From NCBI GenBank assembly GCA_963834725.1, contig CAWICN010000001.1, positions 3,348,001-3,412,000 of the forward strand: a stretch of DNA of 64,000 nt, given 5' to 3'. Below are positions 18,411 to 27,253 of the stretch, one piece after another; the stretch's first letter is position 1, and each line of letters opens with the position of its first letter. The position numbers were made by a program, and so were the translations under genes. Under the pieces are notes generated by a model that ran no database searches, was not told the DNA's origin, and worked only from the letters and a program-made list of their open reading frames with translations. The DNA comes from PALSA-693 sp963834725. GTDB lineage: Bacteria; Actinomycetota; Acidimicrobiia; Acidimicrobiales; Palsa-688.

Positions 18411-18820
18411 ATGAAATCATCGCGCCAAGCTGGGGCGCTGACTGTAGTACTGCTCACCACCGCCGCGTGCAGAGGCAGCGGTAAGACCAATGCGACCGGC
18501 CAGACCGGCACGACCCGAACATCACTGCCGGCACTATCGGCCCGTCCTCCACCGGGAGCTCAGGGAATGCCCTGGGCAAGACGCTGACCATGACGGACCA
18601 AGGCTTCGTGTTTAAAGTGTGGCGCGATCTGCGGGGAGGCGGAAGCGCCAACGCCCGACGGGTAGCGCCACAACCGCCGGGCGAGCGCTGTGACACGTGT
18701 CGCTCGTCCTTTTGGACAATAGAGGTCAGGGCTTCTGGTTCGGTGTATCTGTCGGTCCTGGACGAGACCTCGATAGGGACATCCAGAAGACGATTTATGA
18801 GTCGTCGCCTCTCTGGTTGA
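18411..18820 (+). pseudogene. lipoprotein with possible DUF4352-like domain, frameshifted
   Basis: ATG 18411 follows AAAGAGGTAGGACG. A lipoprotein signal (GALTVVLLTTAAC, Cys20) and a Thr/Gly-rich linker follow. In the start frame it stops at 18587 after 58 residues. In the other frame the typical continuation TIGPSSTGSSGNALGKTLTMTDQGFVFKV reads on, recalling secreted lipoproteins in which GKTLTLTD begins a small Ig-like domain. A one-base loss near 18525 explains the shift, and downstream sequence soon loses coherence. Confidence 0.55.
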
Positions 18821-18837
18821 GTGGAAAGGGCAGTCGA

Positions 18838-21669
18838 ATGGTGCACCGTGGAACGGTCGAACGCGCATCTTCAGCGTGGATGCGAGCAACCTTGATGGCG
18901 TTGATCGCCGCCCTGCTGGCCATAGGCTCTCTGGCCAGTGCTGCCGTTCCGGCGGGGGCCAGCACGCCGGGCCCGACAAAAAGCGCCGCCTATGCGGCGA
19001 CCCACTCGAGCGGGCATTACCAGCAGGGTGTCGGCCGTCAGGGTGGGGGAAACGGGTCTGGAAAGGCTACCGGCCGTTTTCGAGCCACGCTGCTGTCCAG
19101 GCCGCCCGCGCTGAGCCCGGCTCAGCGAGCACTGCAAAACGCGGTCCTCCACCGGACCCGGACAGTCCGGCCGCAAACGAGGAGCGCCGCCGGACAGGCA
19201 CCCTTGATCCGGGTTCACCCGACCGTGGCGCACGCCGCGATCTTGGGCGCCAGCGCCACAAACAAAAGCGCCGCCCAGGCCCCGACGGACTTCAATACGT
19301 TCCGGGGGACGGACATGACCGGGGTGACGAGCTCCGGCTCAAGCGGAGTGGGCGAGCCGAGCACCGCCAATGACGGCAACGTGGTTCTTTATACCGGCAA
19401 CTGGTATGCGGCCCTCTCAACCGACTCGGGGCACTCGTTCAGCTTCATCAATCCTTACACCCTGGGCCCGGCCTCCAGCCTGCCGAACGGCGGGTTCTGC
19501 TGTGACCAGTCGGCGATCCACGCCCCTGCGGTCGGCGGCACGGACGTGACAGCATGGGCTTTGCTCTATTGCCAGGTGAGCAACAACTGCAGCTCCGGCG
19601 ACAATATTTTGCGGCTCGCGGTGGCCCGTAATCAGGCCGACCTCGCCAGTGCCAGCTTCGACTACTACGACTTCTCGGCTCAGTCCTTCGGCTTCCCGGA
19701 AGGTTACAACCTGGATTACCCGCACCTGGCAGCCAACGATGGTTACCTCAGTATGAGCATCAACGTTTTTGACAACAACGGCAACTTCTATACTTCAATG
19801 CTTGTGCATTTTAGCGAGAGCGCACTTGCCAACGGAGGAGACAGCTACTCCTACTACTGGAACGCCCAGGACTTCACCTGGACTCCCACCGACAACAGTC
19901 ACGACAGCTGGACCTATTGGGCCGCCACTGCTTGGGGCAACAACAGCCTTATCCGGGTCTACTACTGGCCGCCCGGGACGCCCTACACGTCTGTGGGGTG
20001 GAACGACTTCAGTGTGGGGTTCAACTACTCGACGCAAAGCAGCTCCTGCCCGGCACCGGATGGCAACAACTGGTGCGCATTTGACGACTCGAGGGTCAAG
20101 ACCGGAGGAGAAATCGGGACCAGCACGGCCTGGTTCATGTGGGACGCCGCCCAGGGCAATGGCGCCCCGAACCCTTATGTCGAGTACGCATCCTTCAATG
20201 TGAGCAGCGGCCCGGCGACCAGCATGTCCCCTGGCTACTTCGCTTACAACAATACCGCCGTCGCCTACCCGGGCCTGGGTGTGGACAACGCCGGCAACAT
20301 GGCCTTGAGCGTGGAGTTCGGCGGCAGCAGCTGGGGCTACCCGCAAACCATCCTCGGCATCGACGACGATGTCACGGGCGGCGGCTTCGCCTGGTACGCC
20401 TACAACAAGTCGTCTGCGTCCAACACCCGCTGGGGTGATTACCTGACCGCTCGAGCGGCCGAAACCCCGTCGGGCACAGAGAACAGCTGGATCGCCACCG
20501 GCTACTCGCTCGACGCCTCGGGCAACGCCCATCCGGCCTTCTACTGGATCGGCCGCAACCGGGATGACCCGTTCGCCCCGTCGTGGTACTACAGCTACGC
20601 CCCCTCTTACACCGAGGGCGCTTCGGCAGACAACTACAGCGGCATCTTCTACGGGCCGAGCAACTGCACCTGCGACTACTTCGGGCTCATGTACTGGGGA
20701 GACGGCAACTCCAACTACACCGACCTGTGGAACTACTCCACCGACCATTTCCTCATGCATCTGCCGTACACCTACGCTGAGGAAGGCACCTTCACCCAGA
20801 CCATGTACGGCGAGGACATCTTCGGTAACTCGGCGTCGGGCACCGCGACGGCGAGCGTCGCCGATGCTCCGCTGCATGCCACCGGTGTCACGTTTTCCGC
20901 CACCAAGGGGTCCACGTTCAACGGCGTGGTCGCCAAGTTCTCCGACGCCGATCCCCACGGGATCGTCGCCGACTACTCGGCGGCCATCAACTGGGGTGAC
21001 GGGACGACCAGCGCCGGGACCATCGCCGGTGCGTTCACCGTGTCAGGAAGCCACGTCTACTCCAGCGCCGGCTCCCGCACCGTGAGCGTCTCCATCGGTG
21101 ATGCTGGTGGCGCCACCACATCCGCGACCAGCACTGCCCACGTCATCGCGGCGAGGCCAGTGATCTCCTCCGTGAGCGCAAACGCCGGCCCGCTGGCCGG
21201 GGGGAACACGGTGACCATCACCGGCAGCTACCTGACCGGTACTACCTCTGTGAAGTTCGGCGCGACCGCCGCGACCAGTTTCACGGTGGTATCGGCGAGC
21301 AAGATCACCGCCAAGGTCCCTGCCCATGCCGCCGGCCTGGTGGACGTGCACGTCATGACTCCTGGCGGCACCAGCCTGGCCGCGAGCGCTGACCACTACA
21401 CTTACGTCGCGGCCCCCGCCGTGACCAAGGTCAGCCCGACCAGCGGATCCCACCTTGGCGCCACCACTGTGACCGTGACTGGCACGAACTTCACGTTCGT
21501 TAGCAAAGTCCTGTTCGGCACCACCCCCGGAACCAGTGTCCATGTAATTTCCGCGACCCAGCTGACCGTCCGCAGCCCCGCCCATGCAGCAGGAACGGTC
21601 AACATTCAGGTTACGAACGCCGGAGGCACCAGCCCGAGCGTCCCGGCCGACACCTACAAGTTTATCTGA
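18838..21669 (+). CDS. large secreted beta-propeller / PKD / IPT-TIG protein
   Basis: The 943-residue protein starts at ATG 18838 behind GGAAAGGG. Residues about 17-42 form a signal peptide (LMALIAALLAIGSLASA). An Ala/Arg-rich stretch follows. Residues about 160-640 form an aromatic-rich propeller-like domain with DSGHSF, several Cys pairs (FCCDQS, NCTCDYFG) and many Tyr/Trp/Asn. Residues about 685-772 form a PKD-like domain (INWGDGTTSAG). Two IPT/TIG immunoglobulin-like repeats occupy about 773-859 and 860-943. No LPxTG or membrane anchor ends it, so it is probably released or loosely wall-bound. The role may be glycan or surface binding. A strong hairpin terminator follows at 21684. Confidence 0.8.
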   Translation: MVHRGTVERASSAWMRATLMALIAALLAIGSLASAAVPAGASTPGPTKSAAYAATHSSGHYQQGVGRQGGGNGSGKATGRFRATLLSRPPALSPAQRALQNAVLHRTRTVRPQTRSAAGQAPLIRVHPTVAHAAILGASATNKSAAQAPTDFNTFRGTDMTGVTSSGSSGVGEPSTANDGNVVLYTGNWYAALSTDSGHSFSFINPYTLGPASSLPNGGFCCDQSAIHAPAVGGTDVTAWALLYCQVSNNCSSGDNILRLAVARNQADLASASFDYYDFSAQSFGFPEGYNLDYPHLAANDGYLSMSINVFDNNGNFYTSMLVHFSESALANGGDSYSYYWNAQDFTWTPTDNSHDSWTYWAATAWGNNSLIRVYYWPPGTPYTSVGWNDFSVGFNYSTQSSSCPAPDGNNWCAFDDSRVKTGGEIGTSTAWFMWDAAQGNGAPNPYVEYASFNVSSGPATSMSPGYFAYNNTAVAYPGLGVDNAGNMALSVEFGGSSWGYPQTILGIDDDVTGGGFAWYAYNKSSASNTRWGDYLTARAAETPSGTENSWIATGYSLDASGNAHPAFYWIGRNRDDPFAPSWYYSYAPSYTEGASADNYSGIFYGPSNCTCDYFGLMYWGDGNSNYTDLWNYSTDHFLMHLPYTYAEEGTFTQTMYGEDIFGNSASGTATASVADAPLHATGVTFSATKGSTFNGVVAKFSDADPHGIVADYSAAINWGDGTTSAGTIAGAFTVSGSHVYSSAGSRTVSVSIGDAGGATTSATSTAHVIAARPVISSVSANAGPLAGGNTVTITGSYLTGTTSVKFGATAATSFTVVSASKITAKVPAHAAGLVDVHVMTPGGTSLAASADHYTYVAAPAVTKVSPTSGSHLGATTVTVTGTNFTFVSKVLFGTTPGTSVHVISATQLTVRSPAHAAGTVNIQVTNAGGTSPSVPADTYKFI

Positions 21670-21683
21670 TCCCACCAAGGACC

Positions 21684-21713
21684 GAGGGGGCCGGACGCAG
21701 GTCCGGCCCCCTC
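21684..21713 (+). terminator. hairpin terminator after the secreted protein
   Basis: A perfect 13-bp stem (GAGGGGGCCGGAC / GTCCGGCCCCCTC) closed by the loop GCAG lies 15 bases after the stop codon at 21667-21669. It lacks a T-tract, as is common for GC-rich actinobacterial terminators. Confidence 0.75.
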
Positions 21714-21827
21714 CGTCGCGTCAGGGGGCACTCCGTTGGCGCGATCAGAGCCCCTCCTCATCCGCTTCGGGTGATGCAGCCGCGGCCTGCCACTCATACC
21801 GTCTTCGGCGATCTGATAGGAGTGAGA

Positions 21828-22346
21828 ATGGCATTGTTGCGGCACCGTGAAGAGCGCCGGGAAGAAGCAATACGCTACAAGCTGCAAGAGAAGATCTTTT
21901 CCATTGGCGACGACTACTGGATCGAGAATGACCGCGGCGACCGGGTCTTCAAGGTCGATGGCAAAGCGCTGCGGGTCCGGGAGACCATGATCATCGAGGA
22001 CCGCGATCGCGCCGAGCTCTGCAAGGTCCAGGAGAAAAAGCTCCGAGTGCGCGACACCATGGAGATCGAGCGCGGCCACCACACGCTGGCGACGGTCAAG
22101 AAGGCATTGATAGCGCCGTTTCGTCAGCGTTATTCCGTCGATGTCCGGGACGGTGACGACCTCGAAGTGCATGGAAACATCCTTGATCATGAGTACCGCA
22201 TCGAACGGGACGGGAAGACGGTCGCCGAGGTTTCCAAGCGCTGGTTCCGGGTACGCGAAACATTTGGCATCGAGATCTCCCCCGGCCAGGACGACGCCCT
22301 CATCCTGGCGGTGACAGCGTGCCTGGACAGGATGAGCCGCGAGTAG
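21828..22346 (+). CDS. LURP-one-related (LOR) family protein
   Basis: This 172-residue protein starts at ATG 21828 behind ATAGGAG. It shows the tubby-like beta-barrel pattern of LOR proteins: KLQEKIFSIGDDYWIEN, GDRVFKVDGKALRVRETM, EKKLRVRDTMEI, VAEVSKRWFRVRETFGIEI. The family is cytosolic and of uncertain function in bacteria; phospholipid binding is suggested by its resemblance to scramblases. It is a single gene with no obvious operon partner. Confidence 0.85.
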   Translation: MALLRHREERREEAIRYKLQEKIFSIGDDYWIENDRGDRVFKVDGKALRVRETMIIEDRDRAELCKVQEKKLRVRDTMEIERGHHTLATVKKALIAPFRQRYSVDVRDGDDLEVHGNILDHEYRIERDGKTVAEVSKRWFRVRETFGIEISPGQDDALILAVTACLDRMSRE

Positions 22347-22539
22347 CCAGACAGGCCCAGGTCCCATCTCGGCGCTCTGCGGCCCGGCCGCGTTCAGCCA
22401 CCGCTGCCGCGTGTGGTGTCGCCATCGATTGGGACACGGTCCGCCGCCAGGATCCCGCGCCGTTCTTGTCGGGGCGGTCCGTCCGACTCTTCTCCCGGGC
22501 GCTCAGTTGCGGCCGTTGACCCATTGATTCGGGTTCGGC

Positions 22540-22950
22540 GCACCGACCTGGACCGCGTCCGACCCAGCAGGAGTCGGGCGGTCATGGGGTACAGGAGGAC
22601 CGACATCATCCCGGCGCCGACCAGGGGGCGGTTGGGGCCGGGCGGCCGCCAGGGTGGCGGCCACCGCCACCACCACGAACAGCACCAGCAGAAGGGCCGT
22701 GAGCTCCGGATTGCGATGGTCCAGCAGGATGGCGACCCCCACGATGGGACCGAACTCGCCAAGGCTGCCGATGGCCATCATGCGGCTGCCGAAACGTCCT
22801 TCCAGCAGACCCGCGTCGCCCAGGATGGCAGCAAGGTGCCCAGGGTCGTCGATGTGAGCGCCAGGGCGACCACAGTCGCTTCGAGCACAGCCAGCTGACT
22901 GGTGGAATCGCCGGCCTGCTCGCCGCCGCGGCCCCAGCGGCCGCGGCGGT
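22540..22950 (-). pseudogene. cation/proton antiporter (Kef/CPA2 type) remnant
   Basis: Minus-strand pieces in three frames read QLAVLEATVVALALTSTTLGTLLP, then MMAIGSLGEFGPIVGVAILLDHRNPELTALLLVLFVVVAVAATLAA, then VGAGMMSVLLYPMTARLLL. All are typical transmembrane segments of CPA2 antiporters. Frameshifts lie near 22815 and 22640, and most of the gene is missing at both ends. Confidence 0.65.
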
Positions 22951-23053
22951 TGAAGACCTGGACCATCACCGAAATGGGCTCACTCGGGTGGATCCGGCCC
23001 ACTGTCTTTCGAGCTATGTCCGGCCGTCCGGCCCGTCGCCGGGCGATAGGCGA

Positions 23054-24199
23054 CTAGCTGAACAGGTTCAACGTGTTGGTGCCGTCGTCCACGAAGTAGA
23101 GGCCCTTTCCGTTGGGGGTCAGGGCGATCCCGAACAGGGTGCCGTTGCCGTTGGGCGCGCCCGGGACCACCGTGTTGTCCAGCTGGGCGGTCGCGATCTG
23201 CTGTCCCCCGAATGGCACGGTCTCTACCGCTTTGCCGTCGTCGCCGTTGACGGTGATGATGTCACCGTTGGGGGCCACCGTCAGGCCGAGCGGGGCATCG
23301 AGCGAGCCGGCCGATGTCACGGTGAAGCCGGGACCAAGTATCGGGCCCGGCAGGAAGAATGGGGCGGGGATGGCCCTGATGCGGTTGTCCTCGGTTGACG
23401 CGACATACAGAACCGCCCCGTGGAAGCCGAGACCAACGCCGGTCGGCCCGACGACGAGGGCGGCTGGATCGTTGCGCTCGGGCAGACCGCTGGCGATTCT
23501 CGTCTCGGAATCAACCCGGGAGGTGCGCAGGTCGAGTACGACCCGGACCACTGTTCCGCCGTTGACGACCGTGGTCGGAGGGGCGGTGGGCGAAAGACCG
23601 TTGAGAACGTTGGTGACAAACAGGACGGCGTCGTCGCCAACCTGCGTTGCGGTCATGTCCCATGGTCCGTTGATGGGGCCGCCGGAGATCGTCCGCACGA
23701 CGTGGCCGGCTGCGTTCAGCACGATCAGGCACCCGGCCTGTGCACCGGCTGAGGTGCCGGCGTTCGGACCGCTGGTCGGCAGGCTACCCACCACAACCGT
23801 GCCGTTCCGGAATACGGCCAGGGCGGTGGTCAGGCCGACCCCGCCCGGGCAGCGCTGCTTGGGGGTGAGCCTGATCGTGGCAAAGAGCGCCTGCTGCCCT
23901 GTCGGGCTCATCTCCACAATGGTCGAGCCGGTGCCCTGCTGGTTCTTGGCGTTATTGAAGTTGCTGACCAGCACGTCTCCCCGGTGGAGGCTGCCTACTG
24001 ACGTCGGAACAACGGCAACACCGTAGGGATTCACGTCGCCGGCTTCCCGCCCGGTGGTGGGGACCGTCGACGGCTGATTCGGGCTCACCGTCTTGCCGGC
24101 CAGGAATGGCATCTCGGCTCCGGCCGAACCGACTCCCGCCATGCCGATGATGAGGGATGTAACCAGCCCCGCACCGGCCACCATTCGCCACGGTCTCAT
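23054..24199 (-). CDS. secreted NHL/SMP-30-like beta-propeller protein
   Basis: This 381-residue protein starts at ATG 24199, nine bases after GAGGAGG. A signal peptide (residues about 3-30, MVAGAGLVTSLIIGMAGVGSAGA) is followed by propeller-like repeats: NPYGVAVVPTSVG, VLVSNFNNAKNQQGTGSTIVEM, INGPWDMTATQ, APLGLTVAPNGDIITVNGDDG, GTLFGIALTPNGKGLYFVDDGTNTLNLF. Such exported propellers often act as lactonases or binding proteins; no catalytic residues can be assigned. It is divergent from the DUF1269 gene, with 335 bases between them. Confidence 0.75.
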   Translation of the reverse strand: MRPWRMVAGAGLVTSLIIGMAGVGSAGAEMPFLAGKTVSPNQPSTVPTTGREAGDVNPYGVAVVPTSVGSLHRGDVLVSNFNNAKNQQGTGSTIVEMSPTGQQALFATIRLTPKQRCPGGVGLTTALAVFRNGTVVVGSLPTSGPNAGTSAGAQAGCLIVLNAAGHVVRTISGGPINGPWDMTATQVGDDAVLFVTNVLNGLSPTAPPTTVVNGGTVVRVVLDLRTSRVDSETRIASGLPERNDPAALVVGPTGVGLGFHGAVLYVASTEDNRIRAIPAPFFLPGPILGPGFTVTSAGSLDAPLGLTVAPNGDIITVNGDDGKAVETVPFGGQQIATAQLDNTVVPGAPNGNGTLFGIALTPNGKGLYFVDDGTNTLNLFS

Positions 24200-24534
24200 C
24201 TTTTGCGCCTCCTCATCCCGCGTCACCATGACACGCCGGACTGGTATACGTGCCCGGGTCCCAAAAGGATTGGCCGGGTGGGCGGCCGCAGGGTTAGGGC
24301 CCACCTCCCGGCGGTCGGCGTTGGTCGCCCGACGCCGTCTTCTCAGGCTCATCTCCCTTCGGTAATGCGCCCGACGCGACGAAGCGCGGTTGACGAGTCC
24401 GCTGTTTCGGCCGCCTGTCGCGGGCGAAAATTCGGCTGCCCTCGGGCCTCTGCTGACTCGCTATCGTATAGTCTGAGTGAACTATCGGGCGGTCGCAGTT
24501 CGGGTCAGGGCTTCGGGAAGAGGGAGTGGAGAAG
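24200..24534. promoter_or_regulatory. divergent intergenic region
   Basis: The 335 bases separate divergent genes (23054-24199 on minus, 24535-25068 on plus) and must hold both promoters. Base composition falls around 24460-24485, where TATCGTATAGTCT lies about 60 bases before the plus-strand start and could serve as a -10 element. No operator repeat was recognised. Confidence 0.4.
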
Positions 24535-25068
24535 ATGGCTTTGGACACGTTCCTGGTCTATGTCGGAGTGTACTCGGACGTGGCGGACGCCGAAGCGGAC
24601 TATCAGTTCGTGAAGGGCCTCCACACCGAAGCGAACCTGATAGATGCGTACGATGCGGCGGTTATCGAGCGACGTCTCGACGGCAAGGTGAAGATCGTCA
24701 AGAAGCACGAAACCCCGACACGCGTCGGCGGTGTGGCGGGCGCCGGGATTGGTCTGGCGACCGGTCTCGTCGTCGCTCTGTTCCCATTCGCGGCGATCGG
24801 TGGCGGCTTGCTGGCTGCCACGGCCGGGGGCGGGGCGGTCCTGGGTGCGGTGGCCGGTCACGCCGCCGCGGGTATGAGCCGTGGGGATCTCAAGGAGCTG
24901 GGAGAGCACCTTGACTCCGGTCAAGCCGGCTTGGTCGTCGTGGCCGTGGCCGACATGGGGGCAAAGGTCGAGAAGGCCATGAAGAAGGCCCAGAAGGTCG
25001 AGCAGAAGCAACTGAAGGCCGACACGGCGACGATCGAGTCCGATGCCAAGGATGCCGGCGCGGCCTGA
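24535..25068 (+). CDS. DUF1269 family membrane-associated protein
   Basis: The 177-residue protein starts at ATG 24535 behind GGGAGTGGAGAAG. An alpha/beta N-terminus (DTFLVYVGVYSDVADAEADY) is followed by a Gly/Ala-rich hydrophobic hairpin (about residues 68-115, GVAGAGIGLATGLVVALFPFAAIGGGLLAATAGGGAVLGAVAG). A second alpha/beta half and a charged Lys-rich C-terminal helix complete it. This is the usual DUF1269 layout; these proteins are often stress-linked but of unknown activity. Confidence 0.8.
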   Translation: MALDTFLVYVGVYSDVADAEADYQFVKGLHTEANLIDAYDAAVIERRLDGKVKIVKKHETPTRVGGVAGAGIGLATGLVVALFPFAAIGGGLLAATAGGGAVLGAVAGHAAAGMSRGDLKELGEHLDSGQAGLVVVAVADMGAKVEKAMKKAQKVEQKQLKADTATIESDAKDAGAA

Positions 25069-25142
25069 GCGCGTCCCGATAGGGCCGTCTGTTTTGGTCC
25101 GACCAGGACAACGTCGGACGGGGAGCCGATTGCTCCGTTCGA

Positions 25143-25465
25143 TTGCGTTTGCACCACCATTTCCGGTTCACCCTGGCGGCCGGGATCGCGGCCTGCGTAT
25201 CCCTCGGACTTGTGGGTTGCTCGTCGTCTCATTCGGGTGGTTCTGCGACCGCGAGCACAACCCCCCGGTCCTTCACAGTCAACACATCCGAGGGTGCAGT
25301 CTCACTTTCGCTCGACGGTCACCTGCCGCCTGGTTGGCCGTCTGATTTTCCAGTCCCGCCCGGCGCCACCCCGGCCGGCTGCAGTTCTCCGGGACCCATA
25401 AAGGATCTGTAACAGTCACCGATGTCAACGACCGTACCGTGATCATCGTCTATCTCAATACGTAG
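25143..25465 (+). pseudogene. lipoprotein remnant with internal deletion
   Basis: A lipoprotein signal (LAAGIAACVSLGLVGC) starts at TTG 25143 or a nearby TTG, followed by a Ser-rich linker and VNTSEGAVSLSLDGHLPPGWPSDFPVPPGATPAG. The start frame then stops at 25410-25412. In another frame the natural-looking end QFSGTHKGSVTVTDVNDRTVIIVYLNT reads to TAG 25463-25465. The middle of the domain and the frame are both lost, consistent with a deletion near 25378. No known enzyme activity. Confidence 0.5.
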
Positions 25466-25741
25466 ACCAGAGGCGCTCAATACGCAGACCATAGACGACG
25501 CCGGTATCACCGAACAGCCGACCTCGGGCATCCGGCCGGCCCATTCGTCACACCTTTGAGGTTTCTGCGACCAGGATCGAGAGCCATACGCCGCGAGGAT
25601 CCGGCGCTCCGTTTCCCCCCGTGAAAGGTAGACGTCCAGTTCCGCGCCGCTGCAACGCTGAGCGCCCATCTGCTGGCGCACGTGTGATATCGGGACGATC
25701 GTGTCGCCAACATCCAGGAGGGCCGAGAGGGCAACCAGGGA
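25466..25741. other. short gene-free stretch with a local direct repeat
   Basis: Two near-identical strings of the type CTCAATACGtAGACCA lie at about 25453-25468 and 25476-25491. No coding pattern is convincing. The stretch joins two remnants. Confidence 0.35.
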
Positions 25742-25981
25742 GTGCTGCATTTCTCGCCACGGCTGCCCGAGGAGCTGAAACGGGTCTCGTTCGCGATGCA
25801 GTTTCACGGGACGCCCACTCACGTATCGATCACACACGACGAGCTGACGCTCTCGGTACGACCCGAAGGCGAAAGCAGGCCGATCAGGGTCGGCCTCGCG
25901 GACGCCGCGCACGAGCTGTCACCGGGTGAGTCCTCTACCTTCCCGCTCAGCCCAGTCTCTGGTCGAAGCGAAACCGGCTGA
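25742..25981 (+). pseudogene. GH65 glycoside phosphorylase C-terminal remnant
   Basis: LHFSPRLPEELKRVSFAMQFHGTPTHVSITHDELTLSV with ADAAHELSPGESSTFPL matches the C-terminal beta-sandwich of family 65 enzymes (trehalose, maltose or kojibiose phosphorylases), where LxFxPxLPxxLxxLxF is conserved. Only this domain remains: in-frame stops lie directly upstream (TGA at 25685-25687) and the catalytic (alpha/alpha)6 barrel is absent. It cannot be functional alone. Confidence 0.65.
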
Positions 25982-26064
25982 CGACCGCTTCCTCATCCAG
26001 AGGCGCATCGCATCGGCTTGCAGGTACTACCGCGTGCCCCACCGTGGTGGGACACTGAGGAAGG

Positions 26065-26943
26065 ATGACGATCGTCTACGCGTTGGTGGCGGCGTTCTTC
26101 AACGCCCTGAGTGTGATCACCCAGCACAAGGCCAGCATCAGCAGCCCGGTGAGCTCCAAAGGCTGGCGGGTGGCCGTCTATCTGTTCAAGAGCCCGCTGT
26201 GGCTTTTCGGTTGGGCGGCGATCGTGGGGGCATTCGTCTTCCAGGCGCTGGCGCTGCACCACGGCCTGCTGTCGGTCGTGCAACCGCTGCTGATCGCCGA
26301 GCTCGTGTTTGTGCTCATCCTTCGGAGATGGTGGATCGCCCAGGCGATCCGCCCGATCACCTGGTGGTCGGCGGCCATCACTTGTGTGTCGCTGGCGCTC
26401 TTTGTGGCCATGTCCGAGCCGCACGGGGGAAATCCGGCGCCCTCGGGCCAGGCATGGGTCACCGCGATCGTGGCCACAGCGGGTGCCGCTGCATTGTTGG
26501 GCGCACTCGGCATGTCGGGCTCACCGGCGCGCCGGGCCGCCCTGATGGCGTCCGCCACGGCGATCATGTGGGCGCTGGTGGCCACATTCATCAAAGCGAT
26601 GACCCAGGACCTGGCCCAGTTTGGCCTCGCCGGCATGTTCGCCCATTGGCCCGTCTACGCGCTGGCTGCCACCGGTCTTTCTGCTGAGGTCCTGGGCCAG
26701 GTTGCGCTGCATGTTGGTCCGCTGAGCGTCTCACAGCCCTTCCTCGTCATCGTCGATCCGATCGCAAGCATCGCCTTGAGCGTGTGGGTCTACGACGAGT
26801 ATTTCACCGCTGATGCCCCGCGCCTCGTAGTGGCCGCCGTGGCCTTTGCCACCATGTGCGTCGCCGTCACCGTGCTCGTCAGGTCGGCGCCGGCGACCAT
26901 GGAGCCGACGTCGGCGACCGTTGCTGGCACACCGTCTCCATAG
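26065..26943 (+). CDS. EamA/DMT-like permease
   Basis: This 292-residue, strongly hydrophobic protein has about nine or ten membrane helices and starts at ATG 26065 behind GAGGAAGG. The inverted-repeat arrangement and the segment LSVSQPFLVIVDPIASIALSVWVYDE near the end resemble the DMT (drug/metabolite transporter) superfamily, as does the first half (GLLSVVQPLLIAELVF). The substrate cannot be predicted. It stands alone, followed by the repeat cluster at 26964. Confidence 0.8.
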   Translation: MTIVYALVAAFFNALSVITQHKASISSPVSSKGWRVAVYLFKSPLWLFGWAAIVGAFVFQALALHHGLLSVVQPLLIAELVFVLILRRWWIAQAIRPITWWSAAITCVSLALFVAMSEPHGGNPAPSGQAWVTAIVATAGAAALLGALGMSGSPARRAALMASATAIMWALVATFIKAMTQDLAQFGLAGMFAHWPVYALAATGLSAEVLGQVALHVGPLSVSQPFLVIVDPIASIALSVWVYDEYFTADAPRLVVAAVAFATMCVAVTVLVRSAPATMEPTSATVAGTPSP

Positions 26944-26963
26944 GCCCCGACGTGCCTTCCACC

Positions 26964-27107
26964 ATTTTCTGCAGCGCGCCCCCCTTTAACCGGGCATAAT
27001 TCGCTGCAGAAAAGGTCGGCGGCGGCTCCCCATGGGCACAATTCGCTGCAGAAAAGGTCGGCGCCGCCCCCCCTCCCCAGGGGCACGATTCGCGACAGAA
27101 AAGCGAG
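26964..27107. repeat. dispersed palindromic repeat cluster, site 1
   Basis: One inverted arm (TTTTCTGCAGCG, from about 26966) is followed by three direct units: GGGCATAATTCGCTGCAGAA (from 26992), GGGCACAATTCGCTGCAGAA (from 27034) and GGGCACGATTCGCGACAGAA (from 27081), each continuing with AAG. The first two units also share GTCGGCG. Related units in the same order (one inverted arm, then direct units) occur at 44571-44651. There are no spacers of CRISPR type and no cas genes. Confidence 0.8.
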
Positions 27108-27253
27108 AGGCCGGAGTGCGCCCGGGGAAACGACTGGAAGGACCTGGTCGAAGGCCCGCAGAAGGGGCGGTGAGGGAAGCAGGGCTCTACCAGACAAGAG
27201 GGTCAGGGTAGACAGCCGTGATACGAGGCCGCCAGATCGCGATCTGTGCGCCC

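Noticed and set aside
19795..20958. Long minus-strand open frame inside the secreted propeller gene
   Set aside because: Shadow frame: the plus strand has a signal peptide and domain motifs.
26964..27107. Possible CRISPR array
   Set aside because: Units are too close, spacers are short and similar, one arm is inverted and no cas gene is present.
26790..27197. Minus-strand frame with repeated DLFCSELCP
   Set aside because: It only translates the palindromic DNA repeats at 26964-27107 and overlaps the permease gene.
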